NCBI GenBank assembly: GCA_049318625.1
Contig: JBMOGA010000053.1
Location: 1 to 27,645, forward strand
Direction: 5' to 3'
Length of the DNA stretch: 27,645 bases
Source: JBMOGA01 sp049318625
Lineage (GTDB): Bacteria; Pseudomonadota; Alphaproteobacteria; Rhizobiales; Hyphomicrobiaceae
Under the pieces are notes generated by a model, which saw nothing but the letters and a program-made list of their open reading frames with translations, had not been told where the DNA came from and made no database searches. The position numbers and the translations under genes were made by a program. Below are positions 7,587 through 16,694 of the stretch, in pieces. The first letter of the stretch is position 1. Every line of letters starts with the position of its first letter.

Positions 7587-8573
7587 ATGAAACGTCTGCT
7601 CGCCGCAGCCGCGGCCTTCAGCCTTGCCGCGACCAGCGTGGCCTCCGCCGCCTGGCAGCCGGACAAGCCGGTGGAGTTCATCGTCACGGCCGGCGCCGGT
7701 GGCGGCACCGACATCTTTGCCCGGACCGTTCAAGGCATCATCGCCAAGCACAATCTGGTCTCACAGCCGATCGTCATCCTGACCAAGGGTGGTGGCTCGG
7801 GGGCCGAGGGCTTCATCTACGGCAAGGCGGCGCAGGGCGACGCGCACAAGGTCGTGTTCGGTACCTCCAACGAATGGGTGCTGCCGCTGGTCGCCAAGGT
7901 GGCCTGGAAGTACGAGGACTTCGCCCCGATCGCGGCGATGGCGTTCGACGAGTTCATCCTGTGGGTCAAGCAGGACAGCCCCTTCAAGACCGCCGCGGAC
8001 TACGTGGCGGCCGCCAAGGCCGCGCCCGGCACGCTGAAGATGGGCGGCTTGCAGACCAAGGACCTCGACCAGACGCTGGTGCGCCTGATGGAGCGCACCG
8101 CCGACATCAAGGTCACCTACATCCCCTTCAAGTCGGGCGGTGAGACCGCCGTCCAGCTCGCCGGCGGCCACATCGACTCCAACACCAACAATCCCGCCGA
8201 GAACGTCGGCCAATGGAAGGGTGATCAGGGCCGTCCGCTGTGCGTGTTCTCGCCCAAGCGTCTTGCGCCGGGCCCGAAAGTCACCGCGACGATGAGCTGG
8301 TCCGACATTCCGACCTGCCGCGAGCAGGGCCTGCCGGTCGAATTCAAGATGCCGCGCGCCGCTTATTTGCCGGGCGGCGTCTCCGCCGATGCGGTGACCT
8401 ACTGGGCCGGCATCTTCAAGAAGGTGTTCGAGACGCCGGAGTGGAAAGAGTACATCGAGCGCACGTCGCAATCGGCGCAGTATCTGGCCGGCGACGAGTT
8501 CAAGGCGTTCATCAAGAGCGAGGAAGCGCGCAATCGCAAGAGCTTCGAAGAGGACGGCTGGCTCGTGAAATGA
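7587..8573 (+). CDS. Tripartite tricarboxylate transporter binding protein (TctC/Bug family)
   Basis: 328 residues, typical of TctC/Bug periplasmic solute receptors, which deliver carboxylates to the TctAB membrane complex. The signal peptide ends near residue 24 (SVASAAWQPDKPVEF). The family fingerprints follow: the first ligand loop GAGGGTDIFAR and the later SGGETAVQLAGGHID segment. The start at 7587 has GGGAGGA 6 nt upstream; the frame runs up to 7494 but that extension covers the promoter. It is the first gene of tctC-B-A, with a promoter and palindrome just upstream. Bug ligands range from citrate and other dicarboxylates to aromatic acids and nicotinate; the ligand here is unknown. Confidence 0.92.
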   Translation: MKRLLAAAAAFSLAATSVASAAWQPDKPVEFIVTAGAGGGTDIFARTVQGIIAKHNLVSQPIVILTKGGGSGAEGFIYGKAAQGDAHKVVFGTSNEWVLPLVAKVAWKYEDFAPIAAMAFDEFILWVKQDSPFKTAADYVAAAKAAPGTLKMGGLQTKDLDQTLVRLMERTADIKVTYIPFKSGGETAVQLAGGHIDSNTNNPAENVGQWKGDQGRPLCVFSPKRLAPGPKVTATMSWSDIPTCREQGLPVEFKMPRAAYLPGGVSADAVTYWAGIFKKVFETPEWKEYIERTSQSAQYLAGDEFKAFIKSEEARNRKSFEEDGWLVK

Positions 8574-8610
8574 GCCGGCGCTCATCTCCGCGACGCGCGA
8601 GGATCGACCG

Positions 8611-9108
8611 TTGACCGACGAGACACGCCCCGCGCTGAGCCGCCGTTCGGCCGAAGTCGCTTTTGCCGTCGTCACCATGGCCGTTGGCGCCGTGGTGATG
8701 TTCGGCGCCTGGGAGCATGACATCGGCTGGGGCGACGGCGGCCCAGAGGCGGGCTACTTCCCATTTCGCCTCGGCGCGCTGATCGTCCTCGCCTCCGCGT
8801 TCAACCTGATTGCGGGCCTGCGCCATCATGTCGGTGCGCCGTCGTTCATCGGCCGCGACCAGACGTTTCGGGTCGTCACTTTCTTCGTGCCGGTCGCCGG
8901 TCTTGCCTGGCTGACGCCGGTGCTCGGCCTCTACGTCGCCTCCGCGCTGTATCTCGTGGTCACGGTCTGCTGGCTCGCCGGTGTCGAATGGCGGCGCGGC
9001 GTCGCCATTGCCGCCGGCGTGCCGCTGCTGATGTTCGCGCTGTTCGAGCTGGCGCTGCGCACGCCGCTGCCGAAAGGGCCACTCGAGCGGGCGTTCGGCA
9101 TCTACTGA
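8611..9108 (+). CDS. Tripartite tricarboxylate transporter small membrane subunit (TctB)
   Basis: 165 residues with about four to five hydrophobic helices, the usual size and layout of TctB, the poorly conserved small permease subunit. Helices are visible near residues 14-32, 48-68, 88-105, 110-125 and 132-150, and the FGAWEHDIGWGDGGPEAGYFPF stretch matches the GPxxFP region seen after the first helix in this family. It starts with TTG at 8611, supported by GAGGA about 7 nt upstream. It sits 37 nt after tctC and 16 nt before tctA, so the assignment is strong through context. Confidence 0.88.
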   Translation: MTDETRPALSRRSAEVAFAVVTMAVGAVVMFGAWEHDIGWGDGGPEAGYFPFRLGALIVLASAFNLIAGLRHHVGAPSFIGRDQTFRVVTFFVPVAGLAWLTPVLGLYVASALYLVVTVCWLAGVEWRRGVAIAAGVPLLMFALFELALRTPLPKGPLERAFGIY

Positions 9109-9124
9109 GCGGCGAGGGGCCAGC

Positions 9125-10633
9125 GTGACCGACAACATCCAGCATCTGCTGCACGGCTTCGCCATTGCGCTGACCGGCTATCACATCGTGCTGATGCTGC
9201 TCGGCGTTTTGCTCGGCATCCTGGTCGGCGTCCTGCCAGGGCTCGGCGCGCCGAACGGCGTCTCGCTGCTGCTGCCGTTGACCTTCTCGATGGACCCGAT
9301 CTCCGGGATCATCCTGCTGACCAGCATGTACTGGGGCGCACTGTTCGGCGGCTCGACCACCTCCATCCTGTTCAATATACCCGGTGAGCCATCGTCGGTG
9401 GCGACCACCTTCGAGGGCTATCCCATGGCCCGTATGGGCCGCGCCACCGAGGCTCTAACATTGGCGTTCCTGTCGTCCGGGTTCGGCGCGCTCTTCGGCG
9501 TCGTGCTGGTGACGCTGCTCGCCGGCCCCGCCACCCGGTTCGCGCTGCTGTTCTCCCCGGTCGAGTACTTCTCCGTCTTTCTGCTGGCTTTCGCGAGCTT
9601 CGTCGCCTTCGGCGGTGGCTCACCGATGAAGACCATCGTCTCCATCGGGCTCGGCCTCGCTTTCGCCAGTGTCGGCATGGACGGCGTTTCGGGTTCGATG
9701 CGCCTCACGTTCGACCTGCCCGACCTCGTGCGCGGCATCAGTTTCCTGGTCGTGGTCATCGGGCTGTTCGGTCTCGGCGAACTTCTGGAGACCATGCAGG
9801 CCCCATACCAGGCGGAGCCGGTGGCGAGCCGTCTCGACCCGCGCGAGGTGGTGCGCACCATCATCGCCTGGCCCCGCTACTGGGTCGCGCTGCTGCGCAG
9901 CGCGTTCATCGGCTGCTGGATGGGCATCACGCCGGGTGGTCCGACCGCCGCGTCGTTCATGGCTTATGGCGTGGCGCGCCGCGTCTCCCGCAACCGGGAG
10001 AATTTCGGCAAGGGCGAACCGGCAGGCCTCGTCTCACCGGAGACCGCCGACCAGGCCGCCGGTTCGGCCGCCATCCTGCCGATGCTGACGCTCGGGCTGC
10101 CGAGTTCGGCCACCGCCGCCGTTCTGCTCGGCGGACTCATGATGTGGGGCGTCACGCCGGGCCCCTCGCTGTTCAAGGACCGGCCCGATTTCGTCTGGGG
10201 GCTTATCGCTTCCATGTACGTCTCGAACGTCGTCGCCGTCATCCTTGTGCTGGCGACGGTGCCGATCTTTGCCGCCATCCTGCGCGTGCCGCTGGCGATC
10301 ATCGCGCCGATCATCGCCATCGTCTGCGTCGTCGGAGCCTGGACGGTGGCCGGCGCGCCGTTCGACCTCATGCTGCTGCTGATCTTCGGGGTTGCCGGCT
10401 TCGTCATGAAGAAGCTCGACTATCCGATCGCGCCGTTGGTCCTCGCCATGGTCCTCGGCGACCGCGCCGAGGATGCGTTCCGCCAGTCGATGCTGCTGTC
10501 GCAGGGCAATCTGTTCGTGTTCTTCTCGAGCCCGCTGGCTGGATCGCTGTCGACGCTGGCCGTCATCTGCTTCCTCGCCCCGCTGATCGGCAGGCTCAAG
10601 GCCCAGTTCGCGGGAAGCCCGCCTGCCCGCTGA
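9125..10633 (+). CDS. Tripartite tricarboxylate transporter large permease (TctA)
   Basis: 502 residues, the standard size for TctA, the 12-helix channel subunit of TTT secondary transporters. The family core appears early: GVLPGLGAPNGVSLLLPLTF, then YWGALFGGSTTSILFNIPGEP, and a second, similar half later (LGLPSSATAAVLLGGLMMWGVTPGP), reflecting its internal duplication. It starts with GTG at 9125 behind GCGAGGGG. It completes the transporter with the two genes before it. The gene after it begins 294 nt downstream, so the operon likely ends here, though I see no clear terminator. Confidence 0.94.
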   Translation: MTDNIQHLLHGFAIALTGYHIVLMLLGVLLGILVGVLPGLGAPNGVSLLLPLTFSMDPISGIILLTSMYWGALFGGSTTSILFNIPGEPSSVATTFEGYPMARMGRATEALTLAFLSSGFGALFGVVLVTLLAGPATRFALLFSPVEYFSVFLLAFASFVAFGGGSPMKTIVSIGLGLAFASVGMDGVSGSMRLTFDLPDLVRGISFLVVVIGLFGLGELLETMQAPYQAEPVASRLDPREVVRTIIAWPRYWVALLRSAFIGCWMGITPGGPTAASFMAYGVARRVSRNRENFGKGEPAGLVSPETADQAAGSAAILPMLTLGLPSSATAAVLLGGLMMWGVTPGPSLFKDRPDFVWGLIASMYVSNVVAVILVLATVPIFAAILRVPLAIIAPIIAIVCVVGAWTVAGAPFDLMLLLIFGVAGFVMKKLDYPIAPLVLAMVLGDRAEDAFRQSMLLSQGNLFVFFSSPLAGSLSTLAVICFLAPLIGRLKAQFAGSPPAR

Positions 10634-10927
10634 CCTCGAGAGACTGCGGATCGCCGCCGCTTCCCGTTCCGGCCGCGTTCCAGGCCGATGCGTCGCCGTG
10701 GATGCAAGTTGACGCCTCAGCTCGGAGATCTTGACGTCAGTCGACAGAAAAGCTCAAAATTACGGCAACAAGGCCAAAAATGGCGCCGAGTTTGCCCAAG
10801 AAACGGGCGGGGTCCGTCTGGTATCCCACGGATGTTGGTGCATACTTCAGCCGCAGCCGCGACGGGGCCGCGCCGTGGCGCGCGGACGGGCGGTGGTTCA
10901 TGGGGAAGGCAATTGAGGAGCGTTACA
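10634..10927. other. Intergenic region before the peptide-type ABC operon
   Basis: No gene is supported in these 294 nt. Two TTGACG boxes occur, at 10709-10714 and 10731-10736; the second is followed 18 nt later by CAAAAT (10755-10760) and is the better promoter candidate for the ABC operon. It includes the symmetric TGACGTCA (10732-10739). The short open frames here have no ribosome binding site or recognisable sequence. No clear terminator for tctA is visible. Confidence 0.45.
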
Positions 10928-12577
10928 GTGAAGGGATTGAAATCCATGCGCATCGGCGCCGGCATCCTGATGCTCGGTACGATGTTGTCGACCGCCGCTC
11001 TGGCGCAGGAGAAAGTTCTACGGATCGCCATGACGGCGGCGGACATCCCCAAGACCAGCGGCCAGCCCGACCAGGGGTTCGAGGGCAACCGCTTCACCGG
11101 TATCCCGCTGTATGACGCGCTGACGCACTGGGATCTGTCCTCGGCCGACAAGCCGAGCGTGCTCATCCCCGGCCTCGCGACCGAGTGGAAGGTTTCCGAG
11201 TCCGACAAGACCAAGTGGACGTTCAAGCTGCGCTCCGGCGTGAAGTTTCACGACGGCTCGGATCTGACCGCCGACGCCATCGTCTGGAACGTCCAGAAGG
11301 TGCTGGACAAGGAGGCCGCGCACTTCGCCCCCGACCAGATCGGCGTCACCGTCAGCCGCATGCCGAACCTGCTGTCGGCCAAGAAGATCGACGACACCAC
11401 CGTCGAACTGACGACCAAGGAACCGGACAGCTTCCTGCCGATCAACCTGACCAACCTGTTCATCGCCTCGCCGGCGCATTGGCAGAAGAAGTACGATGCG
11501 CTCTCGAGCGTCGCCGACAAGGCCGAGCGCGCCAAGCAGGCCTGGGCGGCGTTCGCCGCCGACGCGTCGGGTTCGGGGCCGTTCAAGATGGCGAGGTTCT
11601 CGCCGCGCGAGCGCGTCGAGTACGTGAAGAACGCCGCCTATTGGGATCCGAAGCGTCAGCCCAAGGTGGACCGCGTCGTCCTGCTGCCGATGCCGGAAGC
11701 CAATGCCCGCACCGCCGCCCTTCTGTCCGGTCAGGTCGACTGGATCGAGAACCCGGCTCCCGACGCGGTCAAGAGCATCAAGGACAAGGGCTTCGTCATC
11801 ACGGCCAACGCCCAGCCGCACGTGTGGCCCTGGCAGTTCTCCTTCGCCGAAGGCTCGCCCTGGCTCGACAAGCGTGTTCGCCACGCGGCGAACCTGTGCG
11901 TCAATCGCGATGAGCTGAAGGCGGCCCTGAACGGCCTGATGGAAGTGCCGAAGGGCACGGTGCCGCCCGGCCACCCGTGGTGGGGCAATCCGAAGTTCGA
12001 CATCAAGTACGACCTTGCCGCTGCCAAGAAGCTGATGACCGAGGCCGGTTTCGGTCCCTCGAAGCCGCTCAAGGTCAAGACCATCACGTCGGCGTCCGGT
12101 TCCGGTCAGATGCAGCCCGTGCCGATGAACGAGTTCCTGCAGCAGGCGCTGAAGGAATGCTTCTTCGACGTCGAACTCGAGGTGATCGAGTGGAACGCGC
12201 TGTTCACCAACTGGCGTGAAGGCGCCAAGGACCCCAAGGCCCGGGGCGCTCATGCCACCAACGTGACGTTCGCGGCCATGGACCCGTTCTTTGCGATGGT
12301 GCGCTTCGTGTCGTCCAAGACCGTGCCGCCGACCTCGAACAACTGGGGTTACTTCACCAGCCCGGAGTTCGACGAGCTGATCGCCAAGGCCCGGACCTCG
12401 TTCGCGGACAAGGACCGCGACGAGGCGCTCGCCAAGCTGCATGCGCGCATCGTCGAGGAGGCGCCGTTCCTCTGGGTCGCACACGATGTAGGCGCGCGCG
12501 GCATGAGCGCCAAGATCAAGGGCTTCGTCCAGCCCAAGAGCTGGTTCGTCGATCTGGCCCCCGTCAGCATCGACTGA
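10928..12577 (+). CDS. ABC transporter binding protein, dipeptide/oligopeptide type (SBP_bac_5)
   Basis: 549 residues, the usual size for cluster C (DppA/OppA-like) periplasmic receptors. A signal peptide with a Lys-rich start and cleavage near LAQ-EK (about residue 25) is followed by the family pattern: the LATEWKVSE strand, TFKLRSGVKFHDGSDLTADAIVWN, SGPFKM, and the C-terminal lobe with a SPEFDELIAKAR block. I chose GTG at 10928 because GAGGAG lies 7 nt upstream; ATG 10946 is possible but has a weaker site and loses the basic n-region. It leads an operon with two permeases, two ATPases and a racemase-family gene. Ligands of this family include peptides, opines, glutathione and others; this one is not assigned. 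Confidence 0.93.
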   Translation: MKGLKSMRIGAGILMLGTMLSTAALAQEKVLRIAMTAADIPKTSGQPDQGFEGNRFTGIPLYDALTHWDLSSADKPSVLIPGLATEWKVSESDKTKWTFKLRSGVKFHDGSDLTADAIVWNVQKVLDKEAAHFAPDQIGVTVSRMPNLLSAKKIDDTTVELTTKEPDSFLPINLTNLFIASPAHWQKKYDALSSVADKAERAKQAWAAFAADASGSGPFKMARFSPRERVEYVKNAAYWDPKRQPKVDRVVLLPMPEANARTAALLSGQVDWIENPAPDAVKSIKDKGFVITANAQPHVWPWQFSFAEGSPWLDKRVRHAANLCVNRDELKAALNGLMEVPKGTVPPGHPWWGNPKFDIKYDLAAAKKLMTEAGFGPSKPLKVKTITSASGSGQMQPVPMNEFLQQALKECFFDVELEVIEWNALFTNWREGAKDPKARGAHATNVTFAAMDPFFAMVRFVSSKTVPPTSNNWGYFTSPEFDELIAKARTSFADKDRDEALAKLHARIVEEAPFLWVAHDVGARGMSAKIKGFVQPKSWFVDLAPVSID

Positions 12578-12589
12578 TCGGATGAGCAC

Positions 12590-12623
12590 CGGCTGGGGCC
12601 GCGCGATCGTCCGGCCCCAGCCG
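12590..12623 (+). terminator. Hairpin between binding-protein and permease genes
   Basis: A perfect 11-bp inverted repeat, CGGCTGGGGCC and GGCCCCAGCCG with a 12-nt loop, starts 13 nt after the binding-protein stop, inside a 157-nt gap. No T-run follows, so a partial terminator or 3'-end stabiliser is more likely than a full stop. Such elements commonly keep the binding protein in excess over its permease. Confidence 0.6.
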
Positions 12624-12734
12624 ATCCACCGCGACTTAGAATTTCTCCGACTGGTGCCCGCCGACCCTTGCCGACACGGGGGCGGCCGCGCAGGATAGGC
12701 GGCCATCCAAGCGCCGTGCGGCCCAAAAGAGCAG

Positions 12735-13688
12735 ATGCTGACCTATATCGCGAAGAGGATCGTCTACACGTTGCCGATCATGATCGGCGTGGCGATCGTA
12801 TGCTTCCTGCTCGTGCATATGGCCCCGGGCGACCCGCTGGTGTCCGTGCTGCCACCCGACGCGTCCGAGAACCTGAAGCGCCAGATGATGGTGCTCTACG
12901 GTTTCGATCGGCCGTATCATGAGCAGTTCCTCAAGTGGTTCGGCCGGGCGCTGCAGGGCGATCTCGGAACCTCGATCCGCACCAATCGCCCGGTCGTGCT
13001 CGAGGTGGCCAAAGCCGTCTCCAACACCCTGATGCTGGCCGCGCTCGCCACCATGATCGGGTTCGTGCTCGGCTCGCTGTTCGGCTTCGTTGCCGGCTAC
13101 CGCCGCGACACCTGGATCGACAAGGTCGCTTCGGCGGTCTCCGTGGTCGGCGTCTCGGTCCCCCATTACTGGCTCGGCATGGTGCTGGTCATCATCTTCT
13201 CGGCTACACTCGGTTGGCTGCCGCCGACCGGCGCCGGACCCGGCGGATCGGACGACTGGCGCTGGGATTGGCAGCACGTGCGCCATCTGATCCTGCCGGC
13301 CGTCACCATGTCGGTGATCCCCATGGGCATCATCGCCCGCACCGTGCGCGCCCTCGTCGGCGAGATCCTGAGCCAGGAGTTCATCGCCGGGCTGCGCGCC
13401 AAGGGCCTTTCCGAATTCGGAGTGTTCCGCCATGTCGTGAAGAACGCGGCGCCGACCGCTCTGGCCGTCATGGGCATTCAACTCGGGTACCTGCTCGGCG
13501 GATCCATCCTGATCGAGACGGTCTTCTCATGGCCGGGTACGGGTCTGTTGCTCAACGACGCCATATTCCAGCGTGACCTGCCGCTGCTCCAGGGAACCAT
13601 CCTCGTGCTGGCGATGTTTTTCGTGATCCTCAACCTCGCCGTCGACGTGCTGCAGACAGCGCTCGATCCGCGCGTCCAGCGGAGCTGA
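12735..13688 (+). CDS. ABC transporter permease, DppB/OppB type
   Basis: 317 residues with six predicted helices. The first is near residues 9-29 and is followed by MAPGDPL, the hallmark N-terminal end of DppB proteins. The cytoplasmic EAA-like coupling loop, around residues 214-240, reads EFIAGLRAKGLSEFGVFRHV. The C-terminal GGSILIETVFSWPGTGLLL is also family-typical. The ATG at 12735 has only a weak site (AAGAGC), perhaps limiting permease relative to binding protein. It ends 3 nt before the second permease, so the two are coupled. Confidence 0.94.
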   Translation: MLTYIAKRIVYTLPIMIGVAIVCFLLVHMAPGDPLVSVLPPDASENLKRQMMVLYGFDRPYHEQFLKWFGRALQGDLGTSIRTNRPVVLEVAKAVSNTLMLAALATMIGFVLGSLFGFVAGYRRDTWIDKVASAVSVVGVSVPHYWLGMVLVIIFSATLGWLPPTGAGPGGSDDWRWDWQHVRHLILPAVTMSVIPMGIIARTVRALVGEILSQEFIAGLRAKGLSEFGVFRHVVKNAAPTALAVMGIQLGYLLGGSILIETVFSWPGTGLLLNDAIFQRDLPLLQGTILVLAMFFVILNLAVDVLQTALDPRVQRS

Positions 13689-13691
13689 GCC

Positions 13692-14570
13692 ATGGATGCC
13701 GCCATTGCCGCGCTGCCCCCGATCGAACGCTCGCCCGGCTATTGGGCGACCGTCTGGCGACGCTTCCGGCGTGATCGCGTGGCGATGGCCGCTCTCGGGC
13801 TCATTCTGCTCATCGTGCTGGTCGCCATTCTGGCGCCCTACATTGCCCCCGCCGACCCCTACAAGGGCATGGCGTTGCGACGCCTGCGCCCGCCGGGCAC
13901 GGAGGGCTATCCGCTCGGCACCGACGAACTGGGCCGCGATATGCTGACCCGGCTCATGTTCGGCGCCCGCCTGTCGCTGTTCATGGGCGTGACGCCGGTC
14001 TTCCTGGCCTTGGTGATCGGCTCGGCGATCGGCATCACCGCAGGCTATATTGGCGGCTGGGTGAATACCGTCCTGATGCGAATCATGGACGTGTTCTTCG
14101 CCTTTCCTTCGGTTCTGTTGGCTATCGCACTTTCGGGTGCGCTCGGCGCCGGCATCGTCAACGGCCTCATCTCTCTGACGGTCGTATTCGTGCCGCCGAT
14201 CGCCCGTGTCGCCGAGAGCGTGACCACCGGCATCCGCAGTCGCGATTTCGTCGAGGCCGCCCGCGCCAGCGGCGCCGGTTCGCTGCTCATCATTCGTAAG
14301 CAGGTTCTTGGTAACGTTCTGGGTCCGATCTTCGTCTACGCCATGAGCTTGATCGCCGTGTCGATGATCCTGGCCTCCGGTCTGTCCTTTCTGGGTCTCG
14401 GCGTGAGGCCGCCCGAGCCCGAATGGGGCTTGATGCTGAACACCTTGCGCACGGCGATGTACACTCAACCCCTGCTCTGCGCCCTCCCGGGAGTCATGAT
14501 CTTCGTCACCTCGATCTCGTTCAACTTGCTGACCGACGGTTTGCGGTCCGCCATGGATATCAAGGCCTGA
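13692..14570 (+). CDS. ABC transporter permease, DppC/OppC type
   Basis: 292 residues. The short cytoplasmic N-terminus has the OppC_N pattern (FRRDRVAMAALGLILLI), then LGTDELGRDMLTRLMFGARLSL, which is diagnostic of DppC. The EAA-like loop is RDFVEAARASGAGSLLIIRKQVL (about 184-206), and the C-terminal ASGLSFLGLGVRPPEPEWG is typical. It starts at ATG 13692 with GGAG in the end of the previous gene. With the DppB-like protein it should form the heterodimeric channel. The first ATPase gene follows after 3 nt. Confidence 0.95.
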   Translation: MDAAIAALPPIERSPGYWATVWRRFRRDRVAMAALGLILLIVLVAILAPYIAPADPYKGMALRRLRPPGTEGYPLGTDELGRDMLTRLMFGARLSLFMGVTPVFLALVIGSAIGITAGYIGGWVNTVLMRIMDVFFAFPSVLLAIALSGALGAGIVNGLISLTVVFVPPIARVAESVTTGIRSRDFVEAARASGAGSLLIIRKQVLGNVLGPIFVYAMSLIAVSMILASGLSFLGLGVRPPEPEWGLMLNTLRTAMYTQPLLCALPGVMIFVTSISFNLLTDGLRSAMDIKA

Positions 14571-14573
14571 GCG

Positions 14574-15659
14574 ATGCTGAGTGCTGAAGAGATCGACAAC
14601 TGGCACGACGGCGAGCCGCCACCACCGCCGAGGCCGTTCAAGCCGCTGCTCGAGGTCGTCGGGCTGATGAAGCACTTCCCGATCAAGGGTGGCCTGCTCG
14701 GCCAGACCCGCGGCGTGGTGCGCGCCGTCGATGGCGTCGAGTTCAACGTGCTGGCCGGTGAGACCCTCGGCATCGTCGGCGAATCCGGTTGCGGCAAGTC
14801 GACGACCGCGCGCCTGCTCATGAGCCTGATCGAACCGGACGCCGGCACCATTCTGTTCGACGGCAAGGCGGCCGGATCGCCGGCGCTGCCCATGAAGGCC
14901 TACCGGGCGCAGGTCCAGATGGTGTTCCAGGACAGCTACGCGTCGCTCAATCCGCGCCTGACCGTCGAAGACTCGATCGCTTTCGGGCCGACCGTCCATG
15001 GCGTTTCCCGCAACGACGCGATCGCGCGCGCCCGCAAGCTGCTCGACCGTGTTGGTCTTGCGCCGACCCGCTTTGCAGGACGCTATCCCCACGAGTTGTC
15101 CGGCGGTCAGCGTCAGCGCATCAACATCGCCCGCGCGCTCGCCCTCGAGCCGCGCGTATTGATCCTCGACGAAGCGGTGTCCGCGCTCGACAAATCGGTC
15201 GAGGCGCAGGTGCTGAACCTGCTGCTCGATCTCAAGGAAGAATTCGGCCTCACCTACGTGTTCATCAGCCACGACCTCGAGGTCGTGCGCTACATGGCCG
15301 ACCGCGTCCTGGTCATGTATCTGGGTCGCGTCGCCGAGATCGGCCCTACGGACGAACTCTACCGCGCGAGCCGCCATCCCTACACGACCGCCTTGCTCGG
15401 CTCCATGCTGTCGATGGACCCGGACAAGCGCACGACGGCCGCCCCGCTCGCCGGCGATCCGCCGAACCCGATCGACCCGCCACCGGGCTGCCGCTTCCAC
15501 ACGCGCTGCACCTTTGCCGAAGCGGTCTGCTCGGCCCGCGCCCCCGATCTCGGCGCAATCGGCGCAACCGATGTCGCATCCATCCATCGTGCCGCTTGCC
15601 ACATGGCCGATCCCACCTCGAAGCACAGCCGCGCCAGCTACGCCATGGGTCAGCAATGA
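14574..15659 (+). CDS. ABC transporter ATPase, DppF/OppF type
   Basis: 361 residues, one nucleotide-binding domain plus the C-terminal oligopeptide domain. Walker A is GESGCGKST at 69-77, the Q-loop is MVFQDSYASLNPRLTV, the signature LSGGQ is at 175-179, and Walker B ends in Asp199-Glu200 (LILDEA). The C-terminal HPY..CRFHTRC region has the Cys pattern seen in many Opp/Dpp ATPases. The ASLNPR Q-loop assigns it to the F type. Its gene precedes the D-type partner, the reverse of the classical order, and overlaps it by 4 nt (ATGA). The proline run near residues 15-19 is an unusual N-terminal extension. Confidence 0.94.
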   Translation: MLSAEEIDNWHDGEPPPPPRPFKPLLEVVGLMKHFPIKGGLLGQTRGVVRAVDGVEFNVLAGETLGIVGESGCGKSTTARLLMSLIEPDAGTILFDGKAAGSPALPMKAYRAQVQMVFQDSYASLNPRLTVEDSIAFGPTVHGVSRNDAIARARKLLDRVGLAPTRFAGRYPHELSGGQRQRINIARALALEPRVLILDEAVSALDKSVEAQVLNLLLDLKEEFGLTYVFISHDLEVVRYMADRVLVMYLGRVAEIGPTDELYRASRHPYTTALLGSMLSMDPDKRTTAAPLAGDPPNPIDPPPGCRFHTRCTFAEAVCSARAPDLGAIGATDVASIHRAACHMADPTSKHSRASYAMGQQ

Positions 15660-16681
15660 CCGACGCGCGTGCCGTTCCGGGGCCGGTGCTGGAAATCGAA
15701 AAGCTCTCCGTCACCTTTAGGGCCGGAGCCAAGCCGGTGCGCGCGGTCGATGGCGTCGACCTCACTCTGGCGCGCGGCGAGGTCTTGGCGCTGCTCGGCG
15801 AGTCGGGCTCCGGAAAGAGCGTGACGCTCAGATCCATCATGCGGCTGCACAACGAGCGCCGCACCGATGTGGCGGGCGCCATCCGTGTGGACGGTACCGA
15901 CGTGCTCGGCCTCACCGGGCGCCGGCTCACGGATTTCCGCGGCAAGGAGGCCGCGATGATCTTCCAGGAGCCGATGCTGGCGCTCGACTCCGTCTATACC
16001 GTCGGCCAACAGATCGTCGAGGCGATACGCAAGCACGAGCCGGTCTCCCACGCCGAGGCCCGTGCCCGCGCCCGTGAACTGTTCGAGCGGGTCCGCATCC
16101 CGAGCCCCGAGCGCCGGCTCGACTCCTACCCGCACGAGATGTCGGGCGGCATGCGCCAGCGGGCGATGATCGCGCTGGCGCTCGCCTGCCGGCCCAAGGT
16201 GCTGCTCGCCGACGAGCCGACGACGGCGCTCGACGCCACCGTACAGGTGCAGATCCTGCTTCTGTTGCGTGAGCTGCAGAGCGAACTCGGCCTGTCTGTG
16301 ATCTTCGTGACCCACGACATCGGCGTCGGCGTCGAGATCGCCGACCGGATCGCGGTCATGTACGCCGGCCGCATCGTCGAGATCGGCTCGGTCCGCGATG
16401 TCATCCGCACGCCGCGCCACCCCTACACGATCGGTCTGCTGTCGACCCGGGCCCACGGCGGCAAGCTCGCTGGCAAGCGCTTGCCGGCCATTCCCGGCAG
16501 CCCGCCCGATCTCGCCAACCTGCCGCCCGGCTGCTCGTTCGCGCCGCGCTGCGCCATCGCCGCCGAGGCGTGCCAGCGTTCGGACCCCGATCCGGTCGAG
16601 TTGGTCGCCGGCCACGCGGTGCGCTGCCACCGCACCGACCAGACGGCCAAGGGACTGACGGTCGCCCCCGCCACCACCTAG
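15656..16681 (+). CDS. ABC transporter ATPase, DppD/OppD type
   Basis: 341 residues. Walker A is GESGSGKS at 48-55, the Q-loop is MIFQEPMLALDSVYTVG, the signature is MSGGM at 162-166, and Walker B ends in Asp186-Glu187 (LLADEP). The D-type C-terminus (HPYTIGLLST...PPGCSFAPRC) is present. LALDSVYT replaces the common TSLNPVYT after the Q-loop, a variant known in some Opp/Dpp subgroups. The start overlaps the preceding gene's stop, indicating translational coupling. It pairs with the F-type ATPase to power the permease heterodimer. Confidence 0.94.
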   Translation: MTDARAVPGPVLEIEKLSVTFRAGAKPVRAVDGVDLTLARGEVLALLGESGSGKSVTLRSIMRLHNERRTDVAGAIRVDGTDVLGLTGRRLTDFRGKEAAMIFQEPMLALDSVYTVGQQIVEAIRKHEPVSHAEARARARELFERVRIPSPERRLDSYPHEMSGGMRQRAMIALALACRPKVLLADEPTTALDATVQVQILLLLRELQSELGLSVIFVTHDIGVGVEIADRIAVMYAGRIVEIGSVRDVIRTPRHPYTIGLLSTRAHGGKLAGKRLPAIPGSPPDLANLPPGCSFAPRCAIAAEACQRSDPDPVELVAGHAVRCHRTDQTAKGLTVAPATT

Positions 16682-16694
16682 CAAGGGACCCGCC

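Noticed and set aside
10731..10916. 61-codon open frame upstream of the ABC operon
   Set aside because: No ribosome binding site and no recognisable sequence; it covers the likely promoter region.
13527..15656. Minus-strand open frame of 709 codons opposite the permease and ATPase genes
   Set aside because: It spans three real genes with clear family motifs on the other strand; composition is low-complexity His/Arg/Gly/Asp.
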